From NCBI RefSeq assembly GCF_964204645.1, contig NC_134026.1:1302001-1366000 (forward strand): a stretch of 64,000 nucleotides of DNA, given 5' to 3'. Every line of letters begins with the position of its first letter. Positions within the stretch are counted from its first letter, which is position 1. The translations under genes and the position numbers were made by a program. This document shows, piece after piece, positions 10,053 to 20,884 of the stretch. The notes beneath the pieces were generated by a model. It worked only from the letters and a program-made list of their open reading frames with translations, was not told the DNA's origin and did not search any database. The stretch comes from Tubulanus polymorphus. Taxonomy: Eukaryota > Nemertea > Palaeonemertea > Tubulaniformes > Tubulanidae.

Positions 10053-13000
10053 ATGTCCGAATTTTTCAAATCAGCGATCGGTTACCTGAGCAGCGGTTCA
10101 GTTGGCGTGGATAATAATGATTTTGTTGGTCAGTATGTGGAACTGGGTAATCAAAAGTTACGAATTAAACGAGTCATTGCTGAAGGTAAGTGTTATATCC
10201 ACAATTAGATAATTGTAGTAAAGCCATTTGACTTTTTGGGGATTGATTCAAGGAAAGCCAGGCGCCGTTTTAAAAAAGGGCTTGTCAATAATGTGGTAGT
10301 CAGTAACCTGTCTGTGGACTGTGGTTTAGTTTCACGATTGGATATTTTCACAAAAATCCCATCCGATTATAAAAAGCTTACCACCAACGATTAGGTAACT
10401 ATCTAGTCAATAATGCAGCCACGGGGTCCAAAATCAGATTAATAAACCTATCCTCCCTAAACACCAGTACCTCTGGTCTCTAAGAGTTAATACTGTTATA
10501 GGTGGTAGGCCTACCTTAGGATGTAAATCTTTATGTGACATGTTGATTTAGTCTAGCATAGTTTCAGGCTAATGTCTTTCAACTTCAGAGCTCAACTGGT
10601 GGCCTAGCTTGGTCAGTTTGATGGTACATACCTGATAAAAGTCTTAGGTAAAAGTGCAGATCCGCGCCTCTTGAGTGATTGACACAATCTGCTGAATGAC
10701 AGAATCCAGGCTAAAATCTTTCTACTCTCTAGTGAAGATATCTTAAAATTAACCAATGGCAATGTACTGAATTGCTGATGACATTTTGAATCTGAAACAA
10801 TGATATTTAATGTATAATTGATTGAACCGTTTACGCGGAGAGGTGCGGATCTGCACTTTTACCAAGTCTTATTAGGACCAGGAAGGACTGGCATTTGACA
10901 TAAAATATTGATTTTTAATACATTTTAATTATATCGAAGGATATCCAAAAAATCTGCATTATTTGAAAGTTGTTGAAAAGAGACTCCATGATTTGAAAGT
11001 AAAATTAGTGTTCAATGACTGACAGATGTTTCGATAGATTTTTAATGACAAATGTCATTATTTTTGCAGGTGGATTTGCTTTCGTGTTCGTTGCTCAGGA
11101 TCTTGCATCCAGCAAAGAATACGCTCTGAAGGTATGGATTCTTTTTGATTTTGCCACTTCATTTATGACGATTACTCTGATCGATACTGCTGAATGGTTT
11201 GTAATGTGTTTTTTATTTGTGGTTATGTATTTTGTAGAGATTGTTGGCGAATGACGAAGAAAAAAATAAATCCATTATTCAAGAGATTTGTACTCTAGTA
11301 TCCTTTAAAGCAGTAAAACTAAAAAAAAAACTCTGAGGAACCTCTGATGATGAGGCTTAGTTAGAGCCTCGAAACTGTAAGGAAAATAAACTGTTTTTAC
11401 AGATCTAACTGTGGGTTTTTATTCGTCCACAAAGAATGTTAATTACCGGCAATTCATCTTCAAGTCTTTCTCTTTTTTGCACATTTCAGTTTACAACTTT
11501 TCTCGTTAGTGAATCATTTTGTTAATCGCTAATGAACGTGTTACATTTAAACAAATCTTTCCTTCATGATTGTTATAGAAAAAACTGTCCGGTCACCCGA
11601 ACATAGTGACTTTCATTGCAGCTGCGTCGATTAGTAAAGAAGAATCTGATCATGGCCAATCAGAATATTTGATACTTACTGAACTCTGTAGCGGTAAGTT
11701 TTATTATTTTCATGTATAGAAAAACACTTCAGTTAAGCAGCAAATAATACAGTTATTTGTATGAATATGTTAGCTCCATCCTCGCTAACCAGATCTTCAC
11801 CCGTCAAGGGATTCGAACCCACTACGCTGAAGCTGCTCCTCGAACCCCTTGACCTCACGAGTCGTTGGAGTCGTTACTAGCCGACCAGAATCCGGACGTA
11901 CCAATCACAGCGCTTGTAACAAACGACATTAGGCTTCTTTTGGTTTTCCCCTTTAATGGACAAATCAGCGAACGTTTTACTGAACAAGGGCCAGTAATGA
12001 AATCGCGCGCGTGAGGCCAGGGGGCGCTGGTGGAAGCGAGTTCGGGGAGCGATAGGGAACCCCTGACAAGCGAGGATGTGCTAGTCACCTCTCGTCTAAG
12101 CTCATTTGTCGATTATATACAGCACGCATTTTTGATTATGCTTGATTTAATTGATATTCAATCTTTGATTAGATTGATTAGCGTTGAAGTTATTTTCAAT
12201 TCTATTTTTGTTTTCGTTTGTTATTTGTTCAGGAGGAGAACTAGTGGATGTTTTGAAATATCGAGGAAGTCCGCTTACCTGTGATGATGTTATACACATA
12301 TTTTATCAAACGTGTCGCGCCGTGCAACACATGCATAAACAAAATCCTGCAATTATTCATCGAGATCTTAAGGTAAACATCATCAACATCGAATTGATTC
12401 AATATAACTAGTTCTTCGTTTTCAACTGTCTTTTGGGGTATCTCAGAAATTTCAAGGGGGCCAGACCCCGAAGAAAGTAGAAAATATTTCATCGGATATT
12501 TTTCATTTGAGAAAACATGTTTGTTGTGATATCTAATTTCACGCTCTTCTCTCGTTATTAACAGATTGAGAATCTGTTATTGAGCAGCCGCGCTAGTGTG
12601 AAACTGTGTGATTTCGGCAGTGCTACAACCAAAACTCACGAACCTGATCACAGTTGGTCTTCCATCAGACGTAGCATGGTTGAGGATGAAGTAAGTGACT
12701 AAATAAAAACTTTGACATTCAACTGATTTGTAATCGATAAATAGAATTCCTGTGATAGATTTTCGGTGTCAAACGTACCTTCCTAATTGTATGCGGAAGA
12801 GAAAAGTGAATTATCTAAATGAAATGTTTGTTTCTCCAGATTGCGCGTAATACAACTCCGATGTACAGAGCTCCCGAAATGTTAGATCTATATCAGAATT
12901 TTCCTATAAATCAAGCCGTTGATATCTGGGTAATTATAAATCTGATCAATCATATCTATGACTGGTATCCCTACAAATATCCACTAGAATTTCAGGGCTT

Positions 13001-15857
13001 CACGTATCATGATGTTTGTTTTAAGGCGCTGGGTTGTGTATTATATATGCTGTGTTACAACGAACATCCGTTTGAAGACAGCGCGAAACTTCGAATAATC
13101 AATGCAAATTATACGATTCCCGAAACCGACAAAGACTATACAGTCGTTCATGAACTTTTACGTAAGTCTTCAGTACGTTGAATCAAATTCCGATTAGAAG
13201 TTCAAGATTTTGAAGGTAAATATCTTCTTGCAGGGAGCATGTTACAAGTTGATCCGAAACTGCGACCGAGTATCAACGAACTCGTATCACGGTTACAGGA
13301 GATCGCAGCCGCACGAGCGATATCGCTGAAAGCTCCGATCACTATTTCAGATCAACAGAAAATCAATAGAGGTAAACAGAAAATATGATTTCCACTCGCG
13401 AATCATAATCACTTACTCAAATAAGTGCACTAGTTTCAATATTTTGTTTAGTTAACCCTTTCCATACTTGGAGATAACTCGAAAATATAGGAGTTTCACC
13501 CTGCAGTGCAGTGTATCAGTAGTTACTAATATTTACAATGTTTGGCAGGTGCTGTCGTCCTTCAATGGAGCTTTTATCTGATTAATAATAATAACCGCGC
13601 GATGGGGTAGAGGCAATAGGGTGGTTGGGTTGTACACCGCATAGCAGAATACACGTAATGAATGAGTTGTTAGTCAATAGGCGTAGTTTTATAATCCTCT
13701 TATGTATTTCGTGTGTTTCTCTCAGATCCGGCGACACCCGAAAAACAGATCTATTCCAGCGATGAGAAAATGTCTCCTCAACACGTTCCCAATCCTTCGA
13801 ATAATCCACAACAACAGCAGCTTCCTTCAACGGCCGGCACAATGTTCAGCTATTTGAAAGGAGGTGCTGGAAGTCTGATGAAAAATATCAAAGACGCTTC
13901 TTCCAAAGTGATGGAAACAGTCTCCGCGTAAGTACTGAATAATGCATCGAAATCGACTAAGTTTACTTGATCGAAATAATTCATCGAATTTTTCTGAATT
14001 TGTTTTAGTTCTATGAACAAAGGAGACTTAGATATAAGCTACATAACTTCTCGATTACTTGGTAAGTTTGTATTTCTTCAGTAAACGTGAAGACTGGTGG
14101 TAGACTTACATAAAAACTACAAGCTTTCTAATAGTGCATAGCAGCTTCATTAGGTAGCGAGTTAGCCTATAAATTTACTACCAGTCATCACAGTGACTTG
14201 TCACCAGGTGAACATGCAGGGTGGCCACTGACCTGGAAAACCTGGAAAGCTCAAGAGAATCAGAAAAATATAGAAAAGATTCATGGAAATCTCAGGGAAT
14301 TTGACAAATTGTGCAAAAAACTAATTTGGATTTATGTTATTGACCACGTGTTTCTTTATCAATACATGATTCATTAAAAAATTAATTAATTGTAACATTT
14401 TAAACCAAGAAATCCCTCAGGATATGACTCGGGGAATTTCCTGTTATAACTTGGAAAACTCATGGAATTTATTAGATTGGTGGAAAGTGGTGCCACCCTG
14501 ACACAGCTCCTCTACAACAACTTTATATTTCTTGTAATTTTGTTCCCCCTAAATTATATACTTGTAAAATTAATCAGTGTTTCTGTATGTTTTAGTCATG
14601 TCATTCCCAGCAGAAGGTATAGAAACAGCATTCCGTAATCATATCGATGATGTGCGATCATTCCTCGACAGCCGACACCCGAATGCCTATGCAGTTTACA
14701 ATCTGACTACTAGGAGTTATAGACCGGTGAAATTTCAAAATCGAGTAAGAATTTCATTAAATGTGCAGAAAGCGTTTTGCAATCCCTGAACCCTTACGGT
14801 GCTGACTAATTAATACCTTACAGTGCTGGAGATACTGAAAATTTAGAAAAAAATTCCAATCCAGCGTGTTGAATAATGGGTTTTAGTGCTGCTTTTAGTG
14901 TGTCTACACCATCTAGACTATCGTCCATCACTGATTTATACACTGCATTATGGTGTAATTGCACTGAAAAGATTAAAATCAATTTCTTCCATAATGATCG
15001 GTATTTAAAAATGTTTTTTGCAGGTATCGGAATGCGGTTGGCCCGGTAAAAAAGCGCCGACGTTGCAAAACCTGTTCGCTATTTGTAAGAATATGCATCT
15101 TTGGCTGCGACAAAATCCAAAAAATATCTGCGTAATTCATTGCCTTGTAAGTACATAGAAAACCTAGGGTACGTTTGTTTAGAACTAACTAATTACATGG
15201 TAGGTTTATTGAAAGATTGTATTTGTTTTGGCTGGTTTGTGAACTGATTTGCTAAAACTGACACTTTTGTTTTGTTGAAATCCTAAGCATTTGAGTAAAC
15301 CAACCAAACCATCCTAATTCAACCCTCATTTATATCAAGTCTTTATATCTATTCTGTTACGTGTGATTTCAAAATCAATCGAGTTTAATTGAAAAATCTT
15401 GCGTTGTCTATTTCAGGATGGGAAGGCCTCATCAGCCACGGTAGTTGCAGCATTGTGCGCATTCTGTCATCTATTCGATAACGCATCTCCTACAATGCAT
15501 TTATTCACAGCCAGACGCTGCAATCCGTACATAACTCCTTCACAAAAGAGGTATAAGAATTGATCACAATGCCTGCCGCTTGAGAAAAGGAATTCCTAAT
15601 TATCTCGACCGTTTTTGTCACTAAACACCTCGATATCGATACGTTTCAGATATATCAATTACGTTTGTGATATGATGCAAGATGATGTACCTACTGTGCC
15701 TCATCATAAACCGGTGATGATGGTGGCCCTGACGGTGCATCCTGTTCCGCTGTTTAATAGAATGAAGTAAGTATTCACATATCTCTAATGTTAAATTTAG
15801 ATTTTCAATGTCCTTTTTCATTTGATGTAATTTTCAGTATTAGTGATAATTCATTAA

Positions 15858-15932
<75 letters not shown>

Positions 15933-18900
15933 CGATTTAATTTGATTATTTGTCGTAATCCTTTTTGCTGATACAGTTTCTACATCAATGTTTAATCATA
16001 GTTATATTTTTGAAGTACATTCACGTGTAGATTCAACTCTACTTTAAGCAAGTAATGTACATTTTTCGTGTATTTTTAAACCCCGAAAATCCTAAAGTTC
16101 TAACTTTATAACATTGACAGGGATGTCAGTAACTTACTGAGGCTGACTGATAGTAGTAGTACTGTTATATACATAGAGACAGCTATAGCACATGTGATAA
16201 TGGGCTTCTCGGGCCTTCATTAGTGCAGAACAATCACTGCCTGGCATTAATGGCATCCCTGCGTTGACATTAGATTTATGCACTTCTCTCCTATCTGACA
16301 GCAGAAGGGTGAATTACAGGTTTTAATTGCCTCTTCAAATTTTTAGTTTTACGATATTCTCATATATATTTTTCGTTCATTTTGTTGATTTGATCTACCG
16401 GTATCTGTATCTGTCCTTAGCTTTATTTGCGTTTCTGAATCTGGTCACTCACTATATTTCTATTAAATTCAGTTTCATGCCTTTGCCAGCGTAAGTACAT
16501 ATATACATCATGCGCATGCTTAACCCCCCGCGTTCCCCCAATATCTAGTAATAACTTAAACTTATCTTGATTATTTGTGTTCATTTTGAAGTGATTTGAA
16601 GACTATTTGGTGATTAGAAAATCACTGGTGGAAGGTTTTTGACATGTAAAAAATCCCTCTTCATAATGCTACAGCATTGTAACTTTTGATATAGATTCTA
16701 TTTTCCCATTTACATTTCCTCTTCATACCTCCTTTCATACATTTCCCTTCATTAAATCATTACCATGTACTGATAGCATGGTAATATTATAATCAAATAT
16801 TGTGCCTTGTACTCATTGAAGTTTTCGATTGGTTCAAACAAGTTTTATAGTGAGAATTTCAAAGAATGACTCTGCCTCATGGTGAATCATGTTGATGTAT
16901 AATTGTTTTGTCTTTTTAAAGGAATGGTTGTCGGCCGTTCGTTGAGATATATCTCGGAGAAGATCGAATACTGACAACGTCTCAAGAATATGAAAAAATG
17001 AGGTAGCGATCAATTTGAAATTGATGTTTATTGGTCTCTCTCTAATCAATGTTATTATTTTATATTCTAAAGGGGTTTCAACATTGAAGATAGAAAAGCA
17101 TTAATACCTCTGAATATATCAGCCACAGGGGATGTGACTATTGTGGCTTATCACGCTAGATCAACTTTCGGTGGCAAAGTTCAAGGGAAGGTAAGAATTC
17201 TATACATACACAGAGATGATGTTATCCTAAGGCTCAGTGATCTTTCCACTTATTCATTGCTCAGTTCTTTAATCAATTATGTTCGAAGGTAATATGTATT
17301 GATTTTGCGCGTATGAATTTCAGATCACATCGGTGAAAATGTTCCAGTTACAATTTCACACCGGTTTCATTCATGAACAGCAGACATTGCTGAAATTCAG
17401 ATGGTGAGTTTTCATCCAATCAACAAAAAAGGAAGCTTTTCTGAAAATGATATGAAATCCCACAATTAGAATGAAAAATATGACTGGTAGAGACTGGTAT
17501 TAATCCCAGTATTTCTGAGTTAATGACAACAAAATTCACAGTTGATGATTTAACAGTTTATTCTGACAGTTTCAACATTTTGACTAAAAGTTAAGTCAAA
17601 ACTTTGAAACTGAAAGCTGTAATAAACTAATTGCTCAAGGAAATATTTTAAACTCGATTTTTTCATTCTAATATTGGGACTTGATCTTACAACATGGAGG
17701 ACAAAGTGTTCCATCGATGGTTATCATTTCCAAGGTTGTGTTTTACAAGATTGATCATTTTGATATCCTGATTTTTTTTTTTTCCAGTAAAGATTTAGAT
17801 CAGCTGGACACGGAGGATAAATACCCGGATGGATTCTGCGTTACATTAGACGTCGTCGTGTCGCCGAAAGAACGTCCAAAAATGGATCAAGTTTTCCCGT
17901 GGGATAATTTTGCGTCGAAAGCAATCAGTCCAAAGATTTTATTCGCGAGTCGAGAAGAACAACAACAAGTAACGAGAGACTACGGTAAATACGTTTGTTC
18001 ATCTCTTTTGAAATGCTCTTTCTGACAATCTCCTTGCAGTCGACCTACGCAGCCATTTGCGACCAGTTACAAATGATCTAGCCACAAGTCGACATGTGAC
18101 AGGTGCTGCCATCTTTCAATAGAGATAAAAAACTAATTACTTATTACAACAGTACACCGAGACGTACTAGCAAAATCCGTCACCAATCTATACACTGCAC
18201 CGTGGTGTAGATGTACTGATATGTTTATGGCCATTGAAACTGTAGCGGATTTCTTTAAATGACACGTTCTATTGCCACATTAGCTTATCGGAAAACATTC
18301 TACATTTTTTCTAAGGCATCAAATAATAGAATGTAAAATCTCTGTCTAATTTGTATATTTTCAGGTGATCGTAATTCTTCGAGAAAACGAACAAGTCGAT
18401 CTTCGAGCATCGCATCGAATGAAGCAATGTTCGAACCGAAACAACAAAACACGCCGACCGATTCACCGGCACATCGACCTTCACCTCAACGAGAGCGTAA
18501 AAACGACGAATCAGCCGTCAAAAATCAACAATCGAACGCGCGAAAAGTGGACGGCAACGGCAGCACGGATTTCTTCAAAACGTTGAACTGGGATGCGGAA
18601 GACACAGCGGCGTCGAAACCCGTCGCGTCTCCAGCGAGGACGCGCAAAAATACGAATGATAGTTTAGAAAGCGAATTCGCGTCTTTAACGACGGAACGCG
18701 TGAAGAGCGGCGTCTCGTCGTCGACGGCAACAGCGCAAGACTTACAAGAAGAATCGAGGCACACGAACGGCGAATCTGCGAATTTATTCGACGCCAACTT
18801 TGACGATAATCTCAACGAAAAACAACCGGAGGTCGAAGTCGATCTTCTTAATATGAACTCCGTGAGCGGATCGGCCGGTGTTGATTTGTTAACTACGCCG

Positions 18901-20884
18901 AAAGAGCCGTCAAATATCGACTTATTGATGGGAACCGGGAATTCTGCATCAAACGCCACCAGTTTATTAGGCGAGGATTTCAGCGGGTTTTCCGAACCGG
19001 CGCCGAGCGGAGTGTTTGATCCATTCGGTATTTCTAGTCGAAACGACGTGAACGACGGAGATTCATTCGCGATGTTCAACACCGATATGAACGCTAAACA
19101 GAAACAGTCGCAAAAACAAAATGATAATTTCGATCCATTCCATAGCAATTCTCAGCAGCAGCAGCCGCTGCAGCAGCAGCAGCAGCATAATAACGCAAAC
19201 TCGGCTAAACTAGGTGGTGGAACCGGGTTCGATAGTTTCGACCCGTTTAACACACTCACCGGCGCAAATTCAAACACTGACAATAACAACCTGTTCCAAG
19301 GCAATCCGCCGAGAAAAAATAAAAGTACGAATGACCTGTTCGGAGAAATGATGCAGTCTTCGCAGCCGAGTGGAGGAGATTTGCTCGGGAATTGGGGCAG
19401 TTCCGCTTTCGGGATTCCGCAGAATTCGAGTCCCAGCCACGGAAATTCGGTGCCACGACCTAGAAGTACAACGCCTAAATCAACCCCCGGTGACCCATTC
19501 GCTGATTTAGGTAAGTTATATTTTCATCGAATATGAGTAAATGAACAGACAGAACTAAAGTCAGTCTTGGAACTGATTTGCATTGTTCATTTGCATTAAT
19601 GTCGTGTCTGTTATCATCATTCAGGTAATCTTAGTGGATTGTCGAATAATGGATTGTCGAAACCAGTTCCGCAAAAATCAGCAGCTGGCACCAATTCACC
19701 CTCGTGGCAATCACCTCTTCACACTTCTAAACCTCAAACACAACAACAGGGTCAGTTATAATGTTATTGCCGTTTCATGCTTCAGTTCAGATTCTGTTGT
19801 AGTCCTAATTCAACGAGTGAAGTTACTCTCATTCATGGTGTCTTAAAACTGACCCGATTTATTTTACTATTTAGGTTCCTGGCAGCAACCGAAACCGAAT
19901 AATCATCAACAGCCTGCAGCTGCTGCTGCTGCTGCTGCCCAACCAGCCGGTCCACAACAGCCTAACTATAATAGATCAAACTTTGCCAGTGTGATTGGAC
20001 AGAGAGAGGAAAGAGGTGCCAATAAGCCATTTGGTAAGACATCAGTGCTTCATATCAGAACCATGTTTTCTAATATTGAAAATGAATTTTCTTGTCGCCT
20101 TGTATTTGCTTGTAAGGTGTCCTTGAAATATCCTAAGCATCATTTTTTGGACGAAATATCGAATTTTTCAGGCCCAAAACCAAAAGTTACAGGAGATACA
20201 TTTGGTGATTTGCTCGGAGGGCATTCGTTCACGGCGGGCAAATCCAGGGAACCGAAAACAATGAAAGAAATGCGTAAAGAACAAACCGCAAAATGCACCG
20301 ATCCAGAAAAACTGAAGGTATTCATAATAAATACTGAGATAATGATCTTTCCACGTAATGAAATAGTATTTATAGCGTTAAATACTGTTGAAATTATAGG
20401 TGCAAGAATGGATAGAAGGCAAAGAGCGAAACCTACGAGCCTTACTGTGTTCCCTTCACACGGTTCTGTGGGACGAGGAATCGCGCTGGAAAGAAGTCGG
20501 AATGCATCAGCTGGTTACAGCGGACCAAGTTAAAAAATTTTACCGAAAAGCTGTACTTAGCGTTCACCCTGATAAAGTGAGTTCAGTCACTAAGATACAG
20601 ACAGAAAGACACTTGAATAAGGATTATGTATTAGATGTTCATAATATGTAATTAGATATGAGTTGGTTTTAGGGAGAGAACTGTTATATCATCAACTGTG
20701 GCTTTTACTCATCAACTTTGTAAATACTGAGATTAATATCAGGCTACCTGTTATGCTAAATTGTCGTTGATTTTTGTTGCAGCTTGCTGGGACACCGCAG
20801 GAGAGTATAGCTAAACTAATATTTATGGAATTAAGCGACGCGTGGGCTGAATTCGAAGAAACCGGTATGCAGTCGCTGTATTAA
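10053..20884 (+). CDS. GAK: Cyclin-G-associated kinase / auxilin family protein
   Basis: Predicted 1369 residues (human GAK 1311), 25 exons: 10053-10185, 11070-11131, 11238-11297, 11579-11693, 12233-12372, 12565-12690, 12840-12929, 13026-13161, 13234-13371, 13726-13927, 14009-14061, 14596-14744, 15024-15146, 15417-15550, 15650-15766, 16922-17002, 17073-17190, 17324-17403, 17788-17984, 18365-19510, 19625-19750, 19875-20033, 20172-20317, 20400-20576, 20783-20884. The N-terminal Ser/Thr kinase is of NAK type and looks active: Lys65, HRDLK 166-170, DFGS 186-189. A PTEN-like domain (about 419-592) keeps Cys508, but the Arg position holds Ser514, so it is probably a lipid-binding pseudophosphatase. 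A C2-like domain spans about 593-751. The linker has four DPF motifs (AP-2 ear ligands), poly-Gln and poly-Ala runs. A C-terminal J domain carries HPD at 1333-1335, which recruits Hsc70 to uncoat clathrin vesicles. Confidence 0.95.
10296..10400. repeat. Dispersed repeat, copy 2
   Basis: Intronic counterpart of 8941-9053, sharing the blocks listed there in the same order, with a duplicated CTGTGGACTGTGG. It lies in the first GAK intron. Confidence 0.65.
11344..11420 (+). repeat. Stem-loop module (CTGATGA / 6-bp stem / GAAAC) with 3' tail
   Basis: CTGATGA at 11344-11350 is followed by a perfect GAGGCT/AGCCTC stem with a short TAGTT-type loop, then GAAAC at 11371-11375, AATAAA and a GTGGGTTTT tail. 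The same arrangement recurs at 55659-55760 with different but still paired stem bases, and a weaker version lies at 21998-22030. It looks like the 3' end of a retroelement family and resembles a hammerhead-ribozyme core. Catalytic competence is not shown. Confidence 0.6.
11771..12083. mobile_element. Non-autonomous inverted-repeat element in a GAK intron
   Basis: The ends are imperfect inverted repeats (TAGCTCCATCCTCGCT at 11771-11786 against AGCGAGGATGTGCTA at 12069-12083). An internal hairpin pairs 11803-11816 with 11840-11853 (13 of 14 positions). The interior is clearly more GC-rich than the surrounding intron. There is no transposase ORF, so it is best read as a MITE-like element. The superfamily is unknown. 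Confidence 0.65.
13549..13640. repeat. Fragment of a dispersed intronic repeat
   Basis: GGTGCTGTCGTCCTTCAATG resembles GGTGCTGCCATCTTTCAATA in 18101-18215, followed by a partly similar AT-rich stretch. A third, more complete relative lies at 14885-14967. Family unknown. Confidence 0.4.
14087..14191. mobile_element. Short fold-back element (about 105 bp)
   Basis: The left end GTGAAGACTGGTGGTAG is the imperfect inverse of the right end CTACCAGTCATCAC. It lies in a GAK intron immediately upstream of a second inverted-repeat element. No ORF; MITE-like by structure only. Confidence 0.55.
14217..14500. mobile_element. MITE-like element with CAGGGTGGC termini, copy 1
   Basis: The termini are CAGGGTGGCCAC and GTGGTGCCACCCTG (inverse CAGGGTGGCACCAC). 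The interior repeats phrases such as GGAAAACCTGGAAA and CATGGAAATCTCAGGG. A diverged relative lies at about 26483-26725, sharing the TATTGACCACGT and TGATTCAT phrases in the same order. The termini look like those of hAT-type non-autonomous elements, but no target duplication was convincing. Confidence 0.65.
14885..14967. repeat. Dispersed intronic repeat, related to 18101-18215
   Basis: Shares GTGCTGC, TACACC, a GTCCATCAC/GTCACCAATC-type block and TATACACTGCA followed by TGGTGTA and ACTGA with 18101-18215, in the same order. Both copies are in GAK introns. Confidence 0.5.
15858..15930. repeat. (TA)n microsatellite
   Basis: An uninterrupted TA dinucleotide run of roughly 70 bp in the GAK intron after exon 15. 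Confidence 0.95.
16473..16490 (+). other. Candidate 18-nt cassette microexon of GAK
   Basis: Between exons 15 and 16 (15766 and 16922), an 18-nt segment is preceded by AAATTCAG and followed by GTAAGT. If included it keeps the reading frame and adds FMPLPA, changing the preceding Lys to Asn, just before the NGCRPF start of the C2-like domain. Human GAK has no such insertion that I recall. Supported only by splice-site quality and frame. Confidence 0.3.
17569..17625. repeat. Intronic hairpin
   Basis: AGTTTCAACATTTTGACT pairs with AGTCAAAACTTTGAAACT downstream, with 16 of 18 positions complementary and a short AT-rich loop. It begins with CTGACAG and is followed by AATAAAC, so it may be a relative of the CTGATGA/GAAAC stem-loop family. 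The CCCAGTATTTC phrase just upstream recurs on the minus strand near 29020. Confidence 0.5.
18101..18215. repeat. Dispersed intronic repeat
   Basis: Counterpart of 14885-14967 and partly of 13549-13640. It contains an internal TACACTGCACCGTGGTGTA near-palindrome. It lies in the GAK intron before the large linker exon. Confidence 0.5.

Noticed and set aside
11797-11853. tRNA-like B box GGTTCGAATCC on the minus strand
   Set aside because: No A box, no acceptor or anticodon stems; the sequence is explained by the 14-bp hairpin inside an inverted-repeat element.
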